DNA of 64,000 bases from Acutalibacter sp. 1XD8-36 (GCF_009917525.1 NZ_QZDU01000001.1:372001-436000); one strand, 5' to 3'. Counted from the stretch's first letter, positions 16,921 to 26,163 are shown. The notes: generated by a model not told the origin, from the letters alone. Program-made: numbers and translations.

Positions 16921-17244
16921 ATGCCATTCATCGATGTAAAGGCCAGCTGTGAAATCACCGCCAGCCAGGAGCTCAGCCTGAAAGAGGGCTTGGGAGAGGC
17001 CATTGCTAAAATACCCGGCAAAAGCGAGAGCCGGCTGATGCTCTGTTTTCAGGGAGGCCAGCATATGTGGTACGCCGGAAAGTCCGACGGCCCTACTGTC
17101 ATGGTGCACACCGCTATCTACGGCACCACCACCCCGGAGGCTGTTGAAGCCTTCGGTCAGGCTGCTGTCAGCCTGATGCGCGAGGTGCTTGGCGCTGAAA
17201 ATGTCTATCTGCGCATGTCCCAGGGCACCGACTGGACTTTTTGA
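16921..17244 (+). CDS. Macrophage migration inhibitory factor-like / tautomerase superfamily protein
   Basis: 107 residues. After Met removal the N-terminal residue would be Pro ('MPFIDVKASC'), the catalytic base of the 4-oxalocrotonate tautomerase/MIF superfamily. Length is that of the MIF group (about 110-115) rather than the short 60-residue tautomerases, with two beta-alpha-beta units and a terminal 'VYLRMSQGTDWTF'. Physiological substrate unknown. GAGAGGA lies upstream of ATG 16921; the frame opens earlier but that part overlaps the promoter. Single-gene unit before purE. Confidence 0.8.
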   Translation: MPFIDVKASCEITASQELSLKEGLGEAIAKIPGKSESRLMLCFQGGQHMWYAGKSDGPTVMVHTAIYGTTTPEAVEAFGQAAVSLMREVLGAENVYLRMSQGTDWTF

Positions 17245-17344
17245 CCGCACTGGTTTTAAACGGTTTCAATAATACCACAAAACATTTCGTTTGCACAGTT
17301 ACAAAATTGCTACAATTTCCAAATCCTAGAAAGGACGTGTAAAA

Positions 17345-17842
17345 ATGCCATCAAAAAAAGTCGCCATCATAATGGGCAGCGACAGCGATATCCCCGCCGT
17401 AACCCCGGCAAAAAAGCGCCTGGAGTCCCTGGGAATACCTGTTGAGGCCCATATTTTCTCTGCCCACCGGACCCCTGCCGCCGCCGCTGAGTTCTCCAAG
17501 AACGCCCGGGCAAATGGCTTCGGCGCAATTATCGCCGCCGCCGGAAAAGCCGCCCACCTGGCCGGAGCCCTTGCTGCTCAGACCACCCTGCCGGTCATAG
17601 GAATACCAATTAAGTCATCAACGCTTGACGGCCTGGACGCTCTGCTGTCAACTGTTCAAATGCCCAGCGGCGTACCTGTAGCCACTGTCGCCATTGACGG
17701 CGCGGACAACGCGGCACTGTTAGCCGCCCAAATACTGGCAGTAAATGACGACGGGCTTGCCGGGAAGCTCCAGCAGCTCAAGGACGAGATGGGCCGGGCA
17801 GTTGCGGAGAAGGACAGCACTTTGCAGGACAGACAGTGGTAA
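17345..17842 (+). CDS. purE: N5-carboxyaminoimidazole ribonucleotide mutase
   Basis: 165-residue class I PurE. 'GSDSD' (residues 11-15) binds the phosphate, and 'SAHRTP' (near 40-45) carries the catalytic His that shuttles CO2 from N5-CAIR to C4, giving CAIR. 'AAAGKAAHLAGALAA' is the conserved helix lining the site. First gene of the purine operon; AGAAAGGA precedes the ATG. A promoter is likely in the 100-base A/T-rich gap before it, but no consensus pair with good spacing stands out. Confidence 0.96.
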   Translation: MPSKKVAIIMGSDSDIPAVTPAKKRLESLGIPVEAHIFSAHRTPAAAAEFSKNARANGFGAIIAAAGKAAHLAGALAAQTTLPVIGIPIKSSTLDGLDALLSTVQMPSGVPVATVAIDGADNAALLAAQILAVNDDGLAGKLQQLKDEMGRAVAEKDSTLQDRQW

Positions 17843-17878
17843 ATACAAACGACTTTTAGAAAGGACGAGCCATTTATT

Positions 17879-19111
17879 ATGAAGAAAACTGTCATGAGGA
17901 AGTATGCTAAGCTAGCCGTGCAGAAAGGCGTGAACCTTCAGAAGGGGCAGGCAGCCGTAATTCAGGCCAGCGTTTCAGAGCATGAGTTTGCCGAGATGGT
18001 GGCGGAGGAGGCCTATAGGGCCGGGGCCAAGTGGGTGCGGATGGAATGGACGGACCAGACCGTTACCCGGCTCCACTACCGCCACCAGACCTTAACTGAG
18101 TTGTGCAAGGTAGCGGACTGGACCGTGGAAAAGATGAAGTTCACCGCCAAAGAGCTGCCCTGCATGATCCACATCGCCTCCGCAGACCCGGACGGCATGA
18201 AGGGGATAAACCCCGCCAAAATGCAGAAGGCCATGATCGCCCAGAGCAAGGTGTTCAAGCCCATCCGGGACCAGATGGAGAGCAAGTACCAGTGGACCAT
18301 AGTGGCCGTGCCCTCACCCAAGTGGGCCAAAAAGGTCTTCCCCGGGGAGCGGACAAGCACAGCCGTGGAAAAGCTCTGGGGCGAGATACTTAAGGCGGTC
18401 CGCGTCACCGAGGACAACGACCCCGTTGTCGAGTGGAGCTCCCATAATCAGCGGCTGGCCGACAAATGTGAAAAGCTCAACGCCCTCGATCTGGAGTACT
18501 TACACTATCAGGCCCCCAACGGCACGGACTTCACCTGCTGGCTGATACCCGGCCACAGATGGGTTGGCGGCTGCGAGACCCTTAAGACCACCGGTGTGGA
18601 CTTTAACCCCAATATGCCCAGCGAAGAGGTCTTCACCTCCCCTCTCAAGGGCAAGTGCGAGGGTACTCTTGTGGCGACGCTGCCCCTTTCATACCAGGGG
18701 GTGCTTATCGACAGCTTCTCCATGGACTTTAAGGACGGCAAGGCTGTAGCCGTCCACGCCGGCGAGCACCAGGAGCTGCTGGAGCGCATGATCACTATGG
18801 ACGAGGGCGCCTGTATGTTGGGCGAGCTGGCACTGGTGCCCAACAACTCCCCCATCTCCAACTCCGGTGTGCTGTTCTATAACACCCTCTTTGACGAGAA
18901 CGCCGCCTGCCACGTCGCCCTGGGCCGCGGCTTTAACGAAACTTTGAATGGCTTCGCCAATATGACCGACGAGGAGATAAAGGCGGCCGGTATCAATGAC
19001 TCCATGATACACGTGGACTTCATGATAGGCTGCAAGGAGCTTAACATAACTGGACATACCAGAGACGGCAGGGACGTTGCCATATTTACAGACGGCAACT
19101 GGGCCATTTGA
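17879..19111 (+). CDS. M29 family aminopeptidase
   Basis: 410 residues of the thermophilic aminopeptidase (AmpS/PepS) family, dinuclear-metal exopeptidases that take off N-terminal residues. The metal ligands are visible as Glu in 'MLGELALVP' (near 317), His in 'NAACHVALG' (near 345) and His/Asp in 'MIHVDFMIG' (near 378-380), plus a Glu in 'KGKCEGTLVA' area. Full length for the family. It sits between purE and purM with AGAAAGGA before the ATG and no terminator, so it is probably cotranscribed, though it has no role in purine synthesis that I know of. Confidence 0.92.
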   Translation: MKKTVMRKYAKLAVQKGVNLQKGQAAVIQASVSEHEFAEMVAEEAYRAGAKWVRMEWTDQTVTRLHYRHQTLTELCKVADWTVEKMKFTAKELPCMIHIASADPDGMKGINPAKMQKAMIAQSKVFKPIRDQMESKYQWTIVAVPSPKWAKKVFPGERTSTAVEKLWGEILKAVRVTEDNDPVVEWSSHNQRLADKCEKLNALDLEYLHYQAPNGTDFTCWLIPGHRWVGGCETLKTTGVDFNPNMPSEEVFTSPLKGKCEGTLVATLPLSYQGVLIDSFSMDFKDGKAVAVHAGEHQELLERMITMDEGACMLGELALVPNNSPISNSGVLFYNTLFDENAACHVALGRGFNETLNGFANMTDEEIKAAGINDSMIHVDFMIGCKELNITGHTRDGRDVAIFTDGNWAI

Positions 19112-19126
19112 TTTGGAGGAATACTT

Positions 19127-20275
19127 ATGGAAAGCAATTTGACCAGTCCGCAGGAAAATCATCTGAAAAGCTATAGCGACAGCTATGCCGCCGCCGGTGT
19201 GGACGTGACAGCAGGATATGAGTCTGTGGAGCTAATGAAAAAGCACGTCGCCCGAACGGTAATACCGGGCGTTGTATCTGGTATTGGAGGCTTCGGAGGG
19301 CTGTTCAGGCCGGAGCTCTCGGAAATGGAGGAGCCCCTGCTGGTGTCCGGCACGGACGGCGTTGGCACGAAGCTGAAAATAGCTATGCTTTTAGATAAGC
19401 ACGACACCATCGGCATTGACGCTGTTGCAATGTGCGTCAACGACATAGTCTGCTGCGGGGCTAAGCCGCTGTTCTTCCTGGACTATATAGCCTGCGGGAA
19501 GAATTATCCCGAAAAGATAGCTCAGATTGTCTCCGGCGTGGCCGAGGGCTGTGTGCAGGCCGGATGTGCGCTTATAGGCGGCGAGACTGCCGAGCACCCA
19601 GGCATGATGCCTCTGGAAGACTATGATATAGCCGGATTTACCGTCGGCATTGTGGACAAGCCAAAAATGATAGACGGCAGCAGGTTATCCCCCGGGGACG
19701 TGCTTATCGGGGTCAAGTCCTCGGGCGTACACTCCAATGGTTTTTCCCTGGTGAGGAAGGTTTTCGGTATCGGCAAGATGGAGGATAGCGGCGAGTCCCT
19801 TGTGGGCGCGGCAATGGGGCTGGCTGTTTCAGTTGCAAAGATGCTCCACAATGATACAGAAATTGTAAACAGGCACTATGACGAGCTTGGCTGCACTTTG
19901 GGTGAGGCCCTGCTGACCCCCACACGCATTTACGTAAAATCAGCACTGGCAGCCATTGAATGTGCTGATGTGAAGGCCATCAGCCATATCACTGGGGGTG
20001 GGTTTTATGAAAATATCCCCCGTATGCTCACTCCGGGGCTCACTGCCAAGATAGAGAAGGCCGCCGTGCCTGTGCTCCCCATCTTTAACTTGATACAGAA
20101 GACCGGCAATATCCCCGAGCATGATATGTTCAATACCTTTAATATGGGCGTTGGCCTCTGTATGGCGGTCTCTCCTGATACTGCGGATAAGGCTCTTGAG
20201 TCTCTCCGCTCCGCCGGTGAGGACGCTGTTGTTCTGGGCGAAGTAGTTCCGGGTGACGAGGGGGTGCTGCTATGA
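19127..20275 (+). CDS. purM: Phosphoribosylformylglycinamidine cyclo-ligase (AIR synthetase)
   Basis: 382-residue PurM, the ATP-dependent step FGAM to AIR. Marks: '[13 protein letters not shown]' at the N-terminus, '[14 protein letters not shown]' near 80 (ATP/phosphate binding), '[13 protein letters not shown]' near 145, '[13 protein letters not shown]' near 200 and '[14 protein letters not shown]' near 288. Longer than the usual ~345 residues because of a short N-terminal extension (to about 15) and inserts. GGAGG lies six bases before the ATG. Overlaps purN by four bases (ATGA). Confidence 0.96.
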   Translation: MESNLTSPQENHLKSYSDSYAAAGVDVTAGYESVELMKKHVARTVIPGVVSGIGGFGGLFRPELSEMEEPLLVSGTDGVGTKLKIAMLLDKHDTIGIDAVAMCVNDIVCCGAKPLFFLDYIACGKNYPEKIAQIVSGVAEGCVQAGCALIGGETAEHPGMMPLEDYDIAGFTVGIVDKPKMIDGSRLSPGDVLIGVKSSGVHSNGFSLVRKVFGIGKMEDSGESLVGAAMGLAVSVAKMLHNDTEIVNRHYDELGCTLGEALLTPTRIYVKSALAAIECADVKAISHITGGGFYENIPRMLTPGLTAKIEKAAVPVLPIFNLIQKTGNIPEHDMFNTFNMGVGLCMAVSPDTADKALESLRSAGEDAVVLGEVVPGDEGVLL

Positions 20276-20898
20276 TAAAGATTGGCGTGCTGGTCTCTGG
20301 CGGCGGCACGAACCTACAGCAGCTGATAGACGCCCAAGCGGCAGAAAGGCTTGGCGGCGGGAAAATTGTCACCGTCATATCCAGTAAGCCTGAGGTTTTT
20401 GCCCTGGAGCGGGCACGCAGGGCTGGTATTGAGGCGGTCACTCTCAGCCGGAAGGAGTACCCGGACGTTGAGGCCTACAGCCAGGCGCTCATATCCGCTC
20501 TTAAAAAGCGCGATGTAGAGCTGGTGGTGCTCTCGGGCTTCCTGACAATTACCAGCGACAGCTTTGTAGAGGCTTTCCCCGACTGCATTATGAACGTACA
20601 CCCCGCGCTGCTGCCAGCCTTTGGCGGCAAAGGCTACTATGGCCTGCATGTGCACGAGGCCGTTTTACAGCGCGGCGTTAAGCTCACCGGGGCCACTGTG
20701 CACTTTGCCAACGAGGTATGCGACGGCGGGCCCATTATCCTGCAAAAGGCTGTTGCGGTTAAAGAAGATGACACGCCTGAAATCCTCCAAAAACGCGTGA
20801 TGGAGGAGGCCGAGTGGCATCTGCTGCCCAAGGCAGTAGAGCTGTACTGCAGTGGGCGGCTCAGCGTTCAGAACGGGATAGTCCATATCAAGGAGTAG
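20272..20898 (+). CDS. purN: Phosphoribosylglycinamide formyltransferase
   Basis: 208-residue folate-dependent GAR transformylase. '[15 protein letters not shown]' binds the GAR phosphate, '[25 protein letters not shown]' contains the catalytic Asn-His pair, and '[24 protein letters not shown]' holds the catalytic Asp. Uses 10-formyl-tetrahydrofolate to make FGAR. Start overlaps the purM stop, indicating coupled translation. Confidence 0.96.
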   Translation: MIKIGVLVSGGGTNLQQLIDAQAAERLGGGKIVTVISSKPEVFALERARRAGIEAVTLSRKEYPDVEAYSQALISALKKRDVELVVLSGFLTITSDSFVEAFPDCIMNVHPALLPAFGGKGYYGLHVHEAVLQRGVKLTGATVHFANEVCDGGPIILQKAVAVKEDDTPEILQKRVMEEAEWHLLPKAVELYCSGRLSVQNGIVHIKE

Positions 20899-20908
20899 AA
20901 ATTACACT

Positions 20909-21394
20909 ATGCTTACGGAAAACGCCGTAATAGAGCATGTGCGCCTGGACACACCAATTTACATGACGGGGCTTAGCCTCGTAGCCTCCGGACTTCCACC
21001 AGCATTTGAGAGCCTTGGCCTGCTATGGGACAGATTTCATAATAATGAAAGCATCCCGGACACCGTTGACCCTCCTGTGGAGATAGGTGTCAGCATAAAT
21101 AATAAGGATTACCTTGTAGGCTGTCAGACACTCATTCCGGGCCAGGGTTCTGGCCTTACCTCATTTACTATTCCTGTGGGGGACTATATAAAAGGCAGTT
21201 TTTCCGCCGGCTCCTTTGGCGAGCTGGTAGATGAAAGACTGCAGACTATATGGGAGGATATGTCCCGCTGGGCCGGTGAGCATGGTATTGTCTTGTCTGA
21301 CAGCTTCTCCGTGGAGGTCTATCCTCAGAACTCTGTAAACCTTGAGCGGCCCGAGATGTACTGCCTGTGTCCGATAAAAGGAACCGATTTGTGA
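20909..21394 (+). CDS. GyrI-like / AraC effector-binding domain protein
   Basis: 161 residues resembling the stand-alone effector-binding (GyrI-like, SOUL/HBP-fold) domain: N-terminal 'DTPIYMTGLSLVASG', central 'IGVSINNKDYLVGCQTL', 'IPVGDYIKGSFSAGSF' and C-terminal 'SVEVYPQNSVNLERPEMYCLCPIK'. Such domains bind small ligands; here there is no DNA-binding part. Lies between purN and purO with 10- and 14-base gaps, so it is in the operon; whether it senses a purine intermediate is speculation. Confidence 0.6.
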   Translation: MLTENAVIEHVRLDTPIYMTGLSLVASGLPPAFESLGLLWDRFHNNESIPDTVDPPVEIGVSINNKDYLVGCQTLIPGQGSGLTSFTIPVGDYIKGSFSAGSFGELVDERLQTIWEDMSRWAGEHGIVLSDSFSVEVYPQNSVNLERPEMYCLCPIKGTDL

Positions 21395-21408
21395 AAGGAG
21401 CCAGCCAA

Positions 21409-22131
21409 ATGAAACCTATCAATATTTTTGAAGACCTGAAGGGGAACACCTATCCTGGCCGCGGCATTGTCATCGGCCGCAGTGAGGATGGCTGCCATGC
21501 TGTCACCGCCTACTTCATCATGGGCCGCAGCGTCAACAGCCGCAATAGGATATTCGTTGCCGAAAGCGAGAACATGCGCACACAGGCCCACGACCCTGCC
21601 CTGCTCACCGACCCCTCGCTGGTAATATATTACCCTGTGCGCACCTTTGACGGCGGCATAATCGTCACCAACGGCGACCAGACCGATACCATCTATAACC
21701 TTATCTGCTCCCATCCTGAATGCGTAGCCCCCGGCTATTTTGTCCGCGCCCTGCTTACCCGCACCTTTGAGCCGGACCCGCCCCTCTATACCCCCCGCAT
21801 TTCCGGCATTATCGACTATAAAGACGGCGGCTACTGGCTGTCCATCTTAAAGAGCACTGACGGCGACCCCGCCGCAGCACAGCGTCAGTTCTTCTCCTAT
21901 GAGCCTATGCCGGGACTGGGCCACTTTATCCATACTTACAAATGTGACGGTGACCCGGTGCCCTCCTTCGAGGGGGACCCCAAGCCTGTATCCATCCTGG
22001 GTGACATCGATACCTTCACAAACAGCCTTTGGGAAAGCCTGAATGAGGACAACAAGGTCTCCTTATTTGTCAGATATATTGATTTAGAAAGCGGCGAAGC
22101 TGAAACCAGAATCATCAACAAGAACAAATAA
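21409..22131 (+). CDS. purO: IMP cyclohydrolase, PurO type
   Basis: 240 residues of the archaeal-type IMP cyclohydrolase, which closes FAICAR to IMP, the last step of purine synthesis. Family marks: 'YPGRGIVIGRSEDG', 'AYFIMGRSVNSRNRIF', 'TRTFEPDPPLYTPRISG' and 'PGLGHFIHTYKCDG'. In most bacteria this activity is the N-terminal domain of PurH, an unrelated fold; here it is a separate PurO-type gene followed by a separate AICAR transformylase. ATG 21409 follows GAAAGGAG; codons upstream to 21367 overlap the previous gene and are not used. Confidence 0.93.
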   Translation: MKPINIFEDLKGNTYPGRGIVIGRSEDGCHAVTAYFIMGRSVNSRNRIFVAESENMRTQAHDPALLTDPSLVIYYPVRTFDGGIIVTNGDQTDTIYNLICSHPECVAPGYFVRALLTRTFEPDPPLYTPRISGIIDYKDGGYWLSILKSTDGDPAAAQRQFFSYEPMPGLGHFIHTYKCDGDPVPSFEGDPKPVSILGDIDTFTNSLWESLNEDNKVSLFVRYIDLESGEAETRIINKNK

Positions 22132-22167
22132 ATACTATATTACTTTAGTAAAGAAAGGTCGTGCCTT

Positions 22168-23343
22168 ATGGCTAAGGAAATCTCTCTTAAATATGGATGC
22201 AACCCCAATCAGGTACCCTCTCGCATATTCATGCAGGATGGCGAACTTCCCGTGCAGGTGCTCAACGGACGCCCCGGTTACATCAACTTCCTGGACGCCT
22301 TCAATAGTTGGCAGCTGGTACGCGAGCTGAAGACCGCTACAGGCCTGCCCGCCGCAGCTTCATTCAAGCATGTTAGCCCTGCCGGAGCGGCGGTGTATGT
22401 ACCCCTGTCCGACACTCTCAAGAAAATATACTTTGTAGATGATTTGGAGCTCTCCTCCATAGCCAGCGCCTATGCCGCCGCCCGTGGTGCAGACCGCATG
22501 TCCTCCTATGGCGACTGGGCCGCGCTGTCAGATGTGTGCGACAAGGAAACAGCCACTTTGCTGGCCCGGGAGGTCTCCGACGGTATTATAGCCCCCGGCT
22601 ACACCGACGAAGCCCTGGATATCCTCAAGACTAAGCGCAAGGGTAACTATAATGTGGTACAGATAGACGAAAGCTACGTGCCCGCCCCTATCGAGCATAA
22701 AGACGTGTTTGGCATTACCTTCGAGCAGGGCAGGAATGAGCTGAAGATAGATGAAAGCCTGCTTGAGACTCTGCCCACCGCCAACAAGTCCCTGTCGGAC
22801 AGCGCCAAGCGAGACCTTATAGTGTCTCTTATCACATTGAAGTATACCCAGTCAAATTCCGTCTGCTATGTGAAAAACGGGCAGGCTATCGGTGTTGGCG
22901 CAGGCCAGCAGAGCCGTGTGCACTGCACAAGGCTAGCCGGAAATAAGGCAGACAACTGGTATCTGCGCCAGTCCCCCAGGGTGCTCGAGCTCCCCTTTAA
23001 GCCGGACATCCGCAGGCCGGACCGGGATAACACCATCGATGTATATATTTCCGACGACTATATGGACGTGCTCGCTGACGGACAGTGGGAGAACTTCTTC
23101 ACTGAGAAGCCCGAGCCCTTCACACGTGAACAGCGCCGCCAGTGGCTGGACGGCATGACCGGCGTAGCCCTTGGAAGCGACGCCTTCTTCCCCTTCGGCG
23201 ACAACATTGAGCGCGCCCACAAGTCCGGCGTAGAATTCATCGCCCAGCCCGGCGGCTCCATACGTGACGACAATGTTATAGAGGTCTGTGACAAGTACGG
23301 TATCGCCATGGCCTTTACTGGCATCAGGCTGTTCCACCACTAA
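22168..23343 (+). CDS. AICAR transformylase (stand-alone, PurH C-terminal-like)
   Basis: 391 residues corresponding to the formyltransferase part of PurH with no cyclohydrolase domain. 'LKYGCNPNQ' at the start, 'AASFKHVSPAGAAV' near 65-78 (Lys-His catalytic pair), 'KYTQSNSVCYVKNGQAIGVGAGQQSRVHC' near 230-258 and 'ALGSDAFFPFGDNIERA' near 330-347 are AICARFT hallmarks. It formylates AICAR with 10-formyl-THF; the product goes to PurO upstream. Length is near that of the isolated domain family. GAAAGG site before ATG. Confidence 0.95.
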   Translation: MAKEISLKYGCNPNQVPSRIFMQDGELPVQVLNGRPGYINFLDAFNSWQLVRELKTATGLPAAASFKHVSPAGAAVYVPLSDTLKKIYFVDDLELSSIASAYAAARGADRMSSYGDWAALSDVCDKETATLLAREVSDGIIAPGYTDEALDILKTKRKGNYNVVQIDESYVPAPIEHKDVFGITFEQGRNELKIDESLLETLPTANKSLSDSAKRDLIVSLITLKYTQSNSVCYVKNGQAIGVGAGQQSRVHCTRLAGNKADNWYLRQSPRVLELPFKPDIRRPDRDNTIDVYISDDYMDVLADGQWENFFTEKPEPFTREQRRQWLDGMTGVALGSDAFFPFGDNIERAHKSGVEFIAQPGGSIRDDNVIEVCDKYGIAMAFTGIRLFHH

Positions 23344-24026
23344 TGCGCAGAGCCATATTCTGGGACTTTGACGGCACTCTTACCACCGGGGAACCCAGTT
23401 GGCGCTCCTGCATGGTAATGGCTCTAGGGCCGTTAGCAGAGCGGTATGATGTGACTGAGGAAAAGCTCCGGCCATTCCTGAAAAGCGGCTTCCCCTGGCA
23501 CCCGAACGGCGACAGCAGCCTTACCGGAGAAGATTTTTGGCTGGTACTGCTCGACAAGTTTTCTGCGGCCTTTGAGGCCCTCGGCGTTCCAAAAGCCGAG
23601 GCTCGGAATGCCGCGCTGGAAGTGCGCAATATCGTACAGGACGCGACGCTGTATCATGTACGGCCCGACGCGGCGGCTACACTGGCAGTCTGTGCCTTTA
23701 AGGGCTATAAAAATTATATTCTCACCAACAATTTTCCAGAGTGGGAAAACCTGCTCATTCAGCTTGGCCTGCGGCAGTTTTTCTCAGGGATAATTAACTC
23801 CAGTGTAGCCGGCGCCTGCAAGCCTGATGAGAGAATATTCCGTATTGCCGAGCGTATCGCCAACTTCCCGTCACTCATCTGGATGGTGGGCGATAACCCT
23901 ATAGCAGATATACTCGGCGCTAAAAATGCGGGCTGGCATGCGGCGCATATCACAAAGCCCGGGACAAAAAGTTCCGGGGCCGATGTCACCGTTACGTCAC
24001 TCAGCGAACTGCTCAAATTTCTGTAA
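23343..24026 (+). CDS. HAD superfamily phosphatase-like hydrolase
   Basis: 227 residues with all HAD motifs: I 'FWDFDGTLT' (nucleophile Asp near 8), II 'LTNN' (near 127), III Lys in 'ACKPDERIF' (near 160) and IV 'VGDNPIADILGA' (near 185). Helical C1 cap between motifs I and II. Cytoplasmic phosphatase of unknown substrate. The start overlaps the AICARFT stop by one base (TAATG), so translation is coupled and it belongs to the purine operon. Confidence 0.88.
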   Translation: MRRAIFWDFDGTLTTGEPSWRSCMVMALGPLAERYDVTEEKLRPFLKSGFPWHPNGDSSLTGEDFWLVLLDKFSAAFEALGVPKAEARNAALEVRNIVQDATLYHVRPDAAATLAVCAFKGYKNYILTNNFPEWENLLIQLGLRQFFSGIINSSVAGACKPDERIFRIAERIANFPSLIWMVGDNPIADILGAKNAGWHAAHITKPGTKSSGADVTVTSLSELLKFL

Positions 24027-24057
24027 CCTTCTGAAACTTCTGAAAGGATTGATAAAT

Positions 24058-25332
24058 ATGGATATTTTGGTGATAGGCAGCGGCGGCAGGGAACATACTA
24101 TCGTCCGCAAGCTCCGAGAGAGTCCCCGCGTAAGCAAGCTCTACTGCGCCCCTGGCAACGGCGGCATCTCTGCCGATGCCGAGTGCTGCAATGTAGACGC
24201 TATGGACAAGGAGGGTATGCTGGCGCTGGCAAGAGAGAAAAATGTAGACATGGTATTTGTTGCCCCGGATGACCCGTTGGGAGCCGGTATGGTGGATTTT
24301 TTGGAGGCAGGCGGCTTCACCTGCTTCGGGCCCAATAAAAAGGCTGCAGAGATAGAGAGCAGCAAGGTATTCTCGAAGAATCTCATGAAGAAGTACGGCA
24401 TTCCCACGGCCGGTTATGAGGTCTTTACCTCACCTTCAGAGGCTCTGGATTATATTAGAAGCCAGGGTAAGTACCCTGCCGTTATCAAGGCCGACGGTCT
24501 TGCAGTGGGCAAGGGTGTCACCCTTGCCCAAAATGAGCAGGAGGCGGCTGAGGCCCTGCACTCTCTCATGGAGGAAAGAAAGTTCGGCTCATCAGGCGAC
24601 CGGGTTGTGGTAGAGGAGTTCCTTACCGGGCCTGAAGTCACTGTGCTGGCTTTTACTGACGGTCATGTCGTGTATCCGATGGTGAGCTCTATGGACCATA
24701 AGCGGGCTTATGACAATGACATGGGCCCCAATACCGGCGGCATGGGTACTATCAGCCCCAGTCCCTTCTATACCGACAAGATAGCGAAGGTGTGTATGGA
24801 CACAATCTTCCTGCCCACTATGAACGCCATGAACGCCGAGGGCCGCAAGTTCAAGGGCTGCCTCTATTTTGGTATCATGCTCACCCCTGACGGCCCCAAA
24901 GTAATAGAGTACAACTCCCGCTTTGGCGACCCGGAAACCCAGGTGGTGCTCCCCAGGCTTAAGACTGACCTTGTGGATATCATCGAGGCTGTAGCTAATG
25001 AGAAGCTAAGCGAAATAGATGTGAAGTGGTCGGACGAAGCCTGCGCATGTGTGATAATTGCAAGCGGCGGATATCCTGGCAGCTATGAGAAGGGAAAGCT
25101 TATAAGCGGGCTTGATGAGAACGGTCAACTTGACGGCGCAACAGTCATACACGCGGGCACAAAGCTTGAGGACGGTAAGTTCTATACATCTGGCGGGCGT
25201 GTGCTCGGCATTACAGCCAAGGGCGCGGACCTCCGTGAGGCTTTGGACAGAGCCTATAAGTCTACCGAAAAAGTGTCATTTGACGGGGCTTTTTACCGAA
25301 AGGATATTGGGAGTAGATGCTTTCTCTCATAA
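24058..25332 (+). CDS. purD: Phosphoribosylamine-glycine ligase
   Basis: 424-residue GAR synthetase. 'VIGSGGREHTIVRKL' binds the substrate phosphate, ATP-grasp core includes 'PAVIKADGLAVGKGVTLA' near 140 and 'MTYNSRFGDPE'-like 'VIEYNSRFGDPETQVVLPRL' near 284 with metal ligands; C-terminal 'ASGGYPGSYEKGK' is typical. ATP joins glycine to phosphoribosylamine. The open frame extends 44 codons upstream into the HAD gene; ATG 24058 with AAAGGA nearby gives the family N-terminus. Last recognisable pur gene in the run. Confidence 0.96.
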   Translation: MDILVIGSGGREHTIVRKLRESPRVSKLYCAPGNGGISADAECCNVDAMDKEGMLALAREKNVDMVFVAPDDPLGAGMVDFLEAGGFTCFGPNKKAAEIESSKVFSKNLMKKYGIPTAGYEVFTSPSEALDYIRSQGKYPAVIKADGLAVGKGVTLAQNEQEAAEALHSLMEERKFGSSGDRVVVEEFLTGPEVTVLAFTDGHVVYPMVSSMDHKRAYDNDMGPNTGGMGTISPSPFYTDKIAKVCMDTIFLPTMNAMNAEGRKFKGCLYFGIMLTPDGPKVIEYNSRFGDPETQVVLPRLKTDLVDIIEAVANEKLSEIDVKWSDEACACVIIASGGYPGSYEKGKLISGLDENGQLDGATVIHAGTKLEDGKFYTSGGRVLGITAKGADLREALDRAYKSTEKVSFDGAFYRKDIGSRCFLS

Positions 25333-25350
25333 TTTATAAGGAGCAGCTAT

Positions 25351-26139
25351 ATGTCATGGCAAATTGTTAAAATAATCGCCATTATATCAATGACTCTTGA
25401 CCATGCGGCTTCTACATTCATAACCCAGCCTTTTCTCATAGAACAGTTGGGTATGAGCCTAACTGTTTCTTCGTATACCCTTCGTGTAATGCACTCTCTA
25501 GGGCGCATTGCCTTCCCTCTCTACTCATTTGGCATTGCCCAGGGCTGTACATACACTAAAAACCGCAGTAAATTTCTTCTGCGGCTGCTGGTGTTCGCTA
25601 TATTGGCAGAAGCACCCTTCCAGCTTGCACTTGGAGGGCTGGGTATGGTGCGCTTACGCCTCTGGCCCCTCCCCATGAGCAATGTGCTGTTTACCTTACT
25701 GCTCGGTGCTGCCTGTTGTTTTATCTGGGATTTCTTCTCTAAGAAGAAGCTAGCGTGGGTTGCAGTCTTCCCAATTATCGCCCTGGTTCTGCTGGCAGAG
25801 ATGCATCATACGGACTATGGCGGTTTAGGTGTGCTTTTCGTGCTCTTGCCCTACCTGTTCCAACAGAAAAAGTGGAAACTTACGGCACTTAGCGGCATGG
25901 TGCTAGTCTTATACCTTGCCAGCCCGTTGATAATGCGTTATACTCTACATTGGAGCTACCTTTTCTGTGCCTTGGGAGCTGTGGGCATTCTGGCACTGTA
26001 TAACGGTCAAAAGGGACGGCAGAACAAATTCTCCCAATACTTCTTTTATGCCTACTACCCGCTACACCTGCTGCTGTTCTATGTGATAAACCAGTGGATA
26101 GGCCCCATTGATATAGACTGGGACCGAGTGCTCCCATAA
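25351..26139 (+). CDS. TraX family membrane protein
   Basis: 262 residues, about eight helices, beginning 'IVKIIAIISMTLDHAAS' and 'LGRIAFPLYSFGIAQG', the signature of the TraX family (acyltransferase-3-related). TraX acetylates F-pilin N-termini; the chromosomal members of Firmicutes have no assigned substrate but probably acylate an exported protein or polymer. No conjugation genes are nearby. AAGGAG at about ten bases; 18 bases after purD. Confidence 0.88.
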   Translation: MSWQIVKIIAIISMTLDHAASTFITQPFLIEQLGMSLTVSSYTLRVMHSLGRIAFPLYSFGIAQGCTYTKNRSKFLLRLLVFAILAEAPFQLALGGLGMVRLRLWPLPMSNVLFTLLLGAACCFIWDFFSKKKLAWVAVFPIIALVLLAEMHHTDYGGLGVLFVLLPYLFQQKKWKLTALSGMVLVLYLASPLIMRYTLHWSYLFCALGAVGILALYNGQKGRQNKFSQYFFYAYYPLHLLLFYVINQWIGPIDIDWDRVLP

Positions 26140-26163
26140 CAGACCTAGAAAGAAGGTCCATCT

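Noticed and set aside
16684-17250. 188-codon minus-strand frame over the MIF-like gene
   Set aside because: The plus-strand product fits a known family with a promoter and ribosome site; the opposite frame shows neither.
17245-17344. PurR operator or purine riboswitch before purE
   Set aside because: The region is A/T-rich with partial repeats, but no clear PurBox, purine aptamer core or well spaced promoter could be assigned.
25351-26139. Conjugative element, suggested by the TraX-like gene
   Set aside because: No relaxase, type IV secretion, integrase or repeats are near; TraX relatives are common as chromosomal acyltransferase-like genes.
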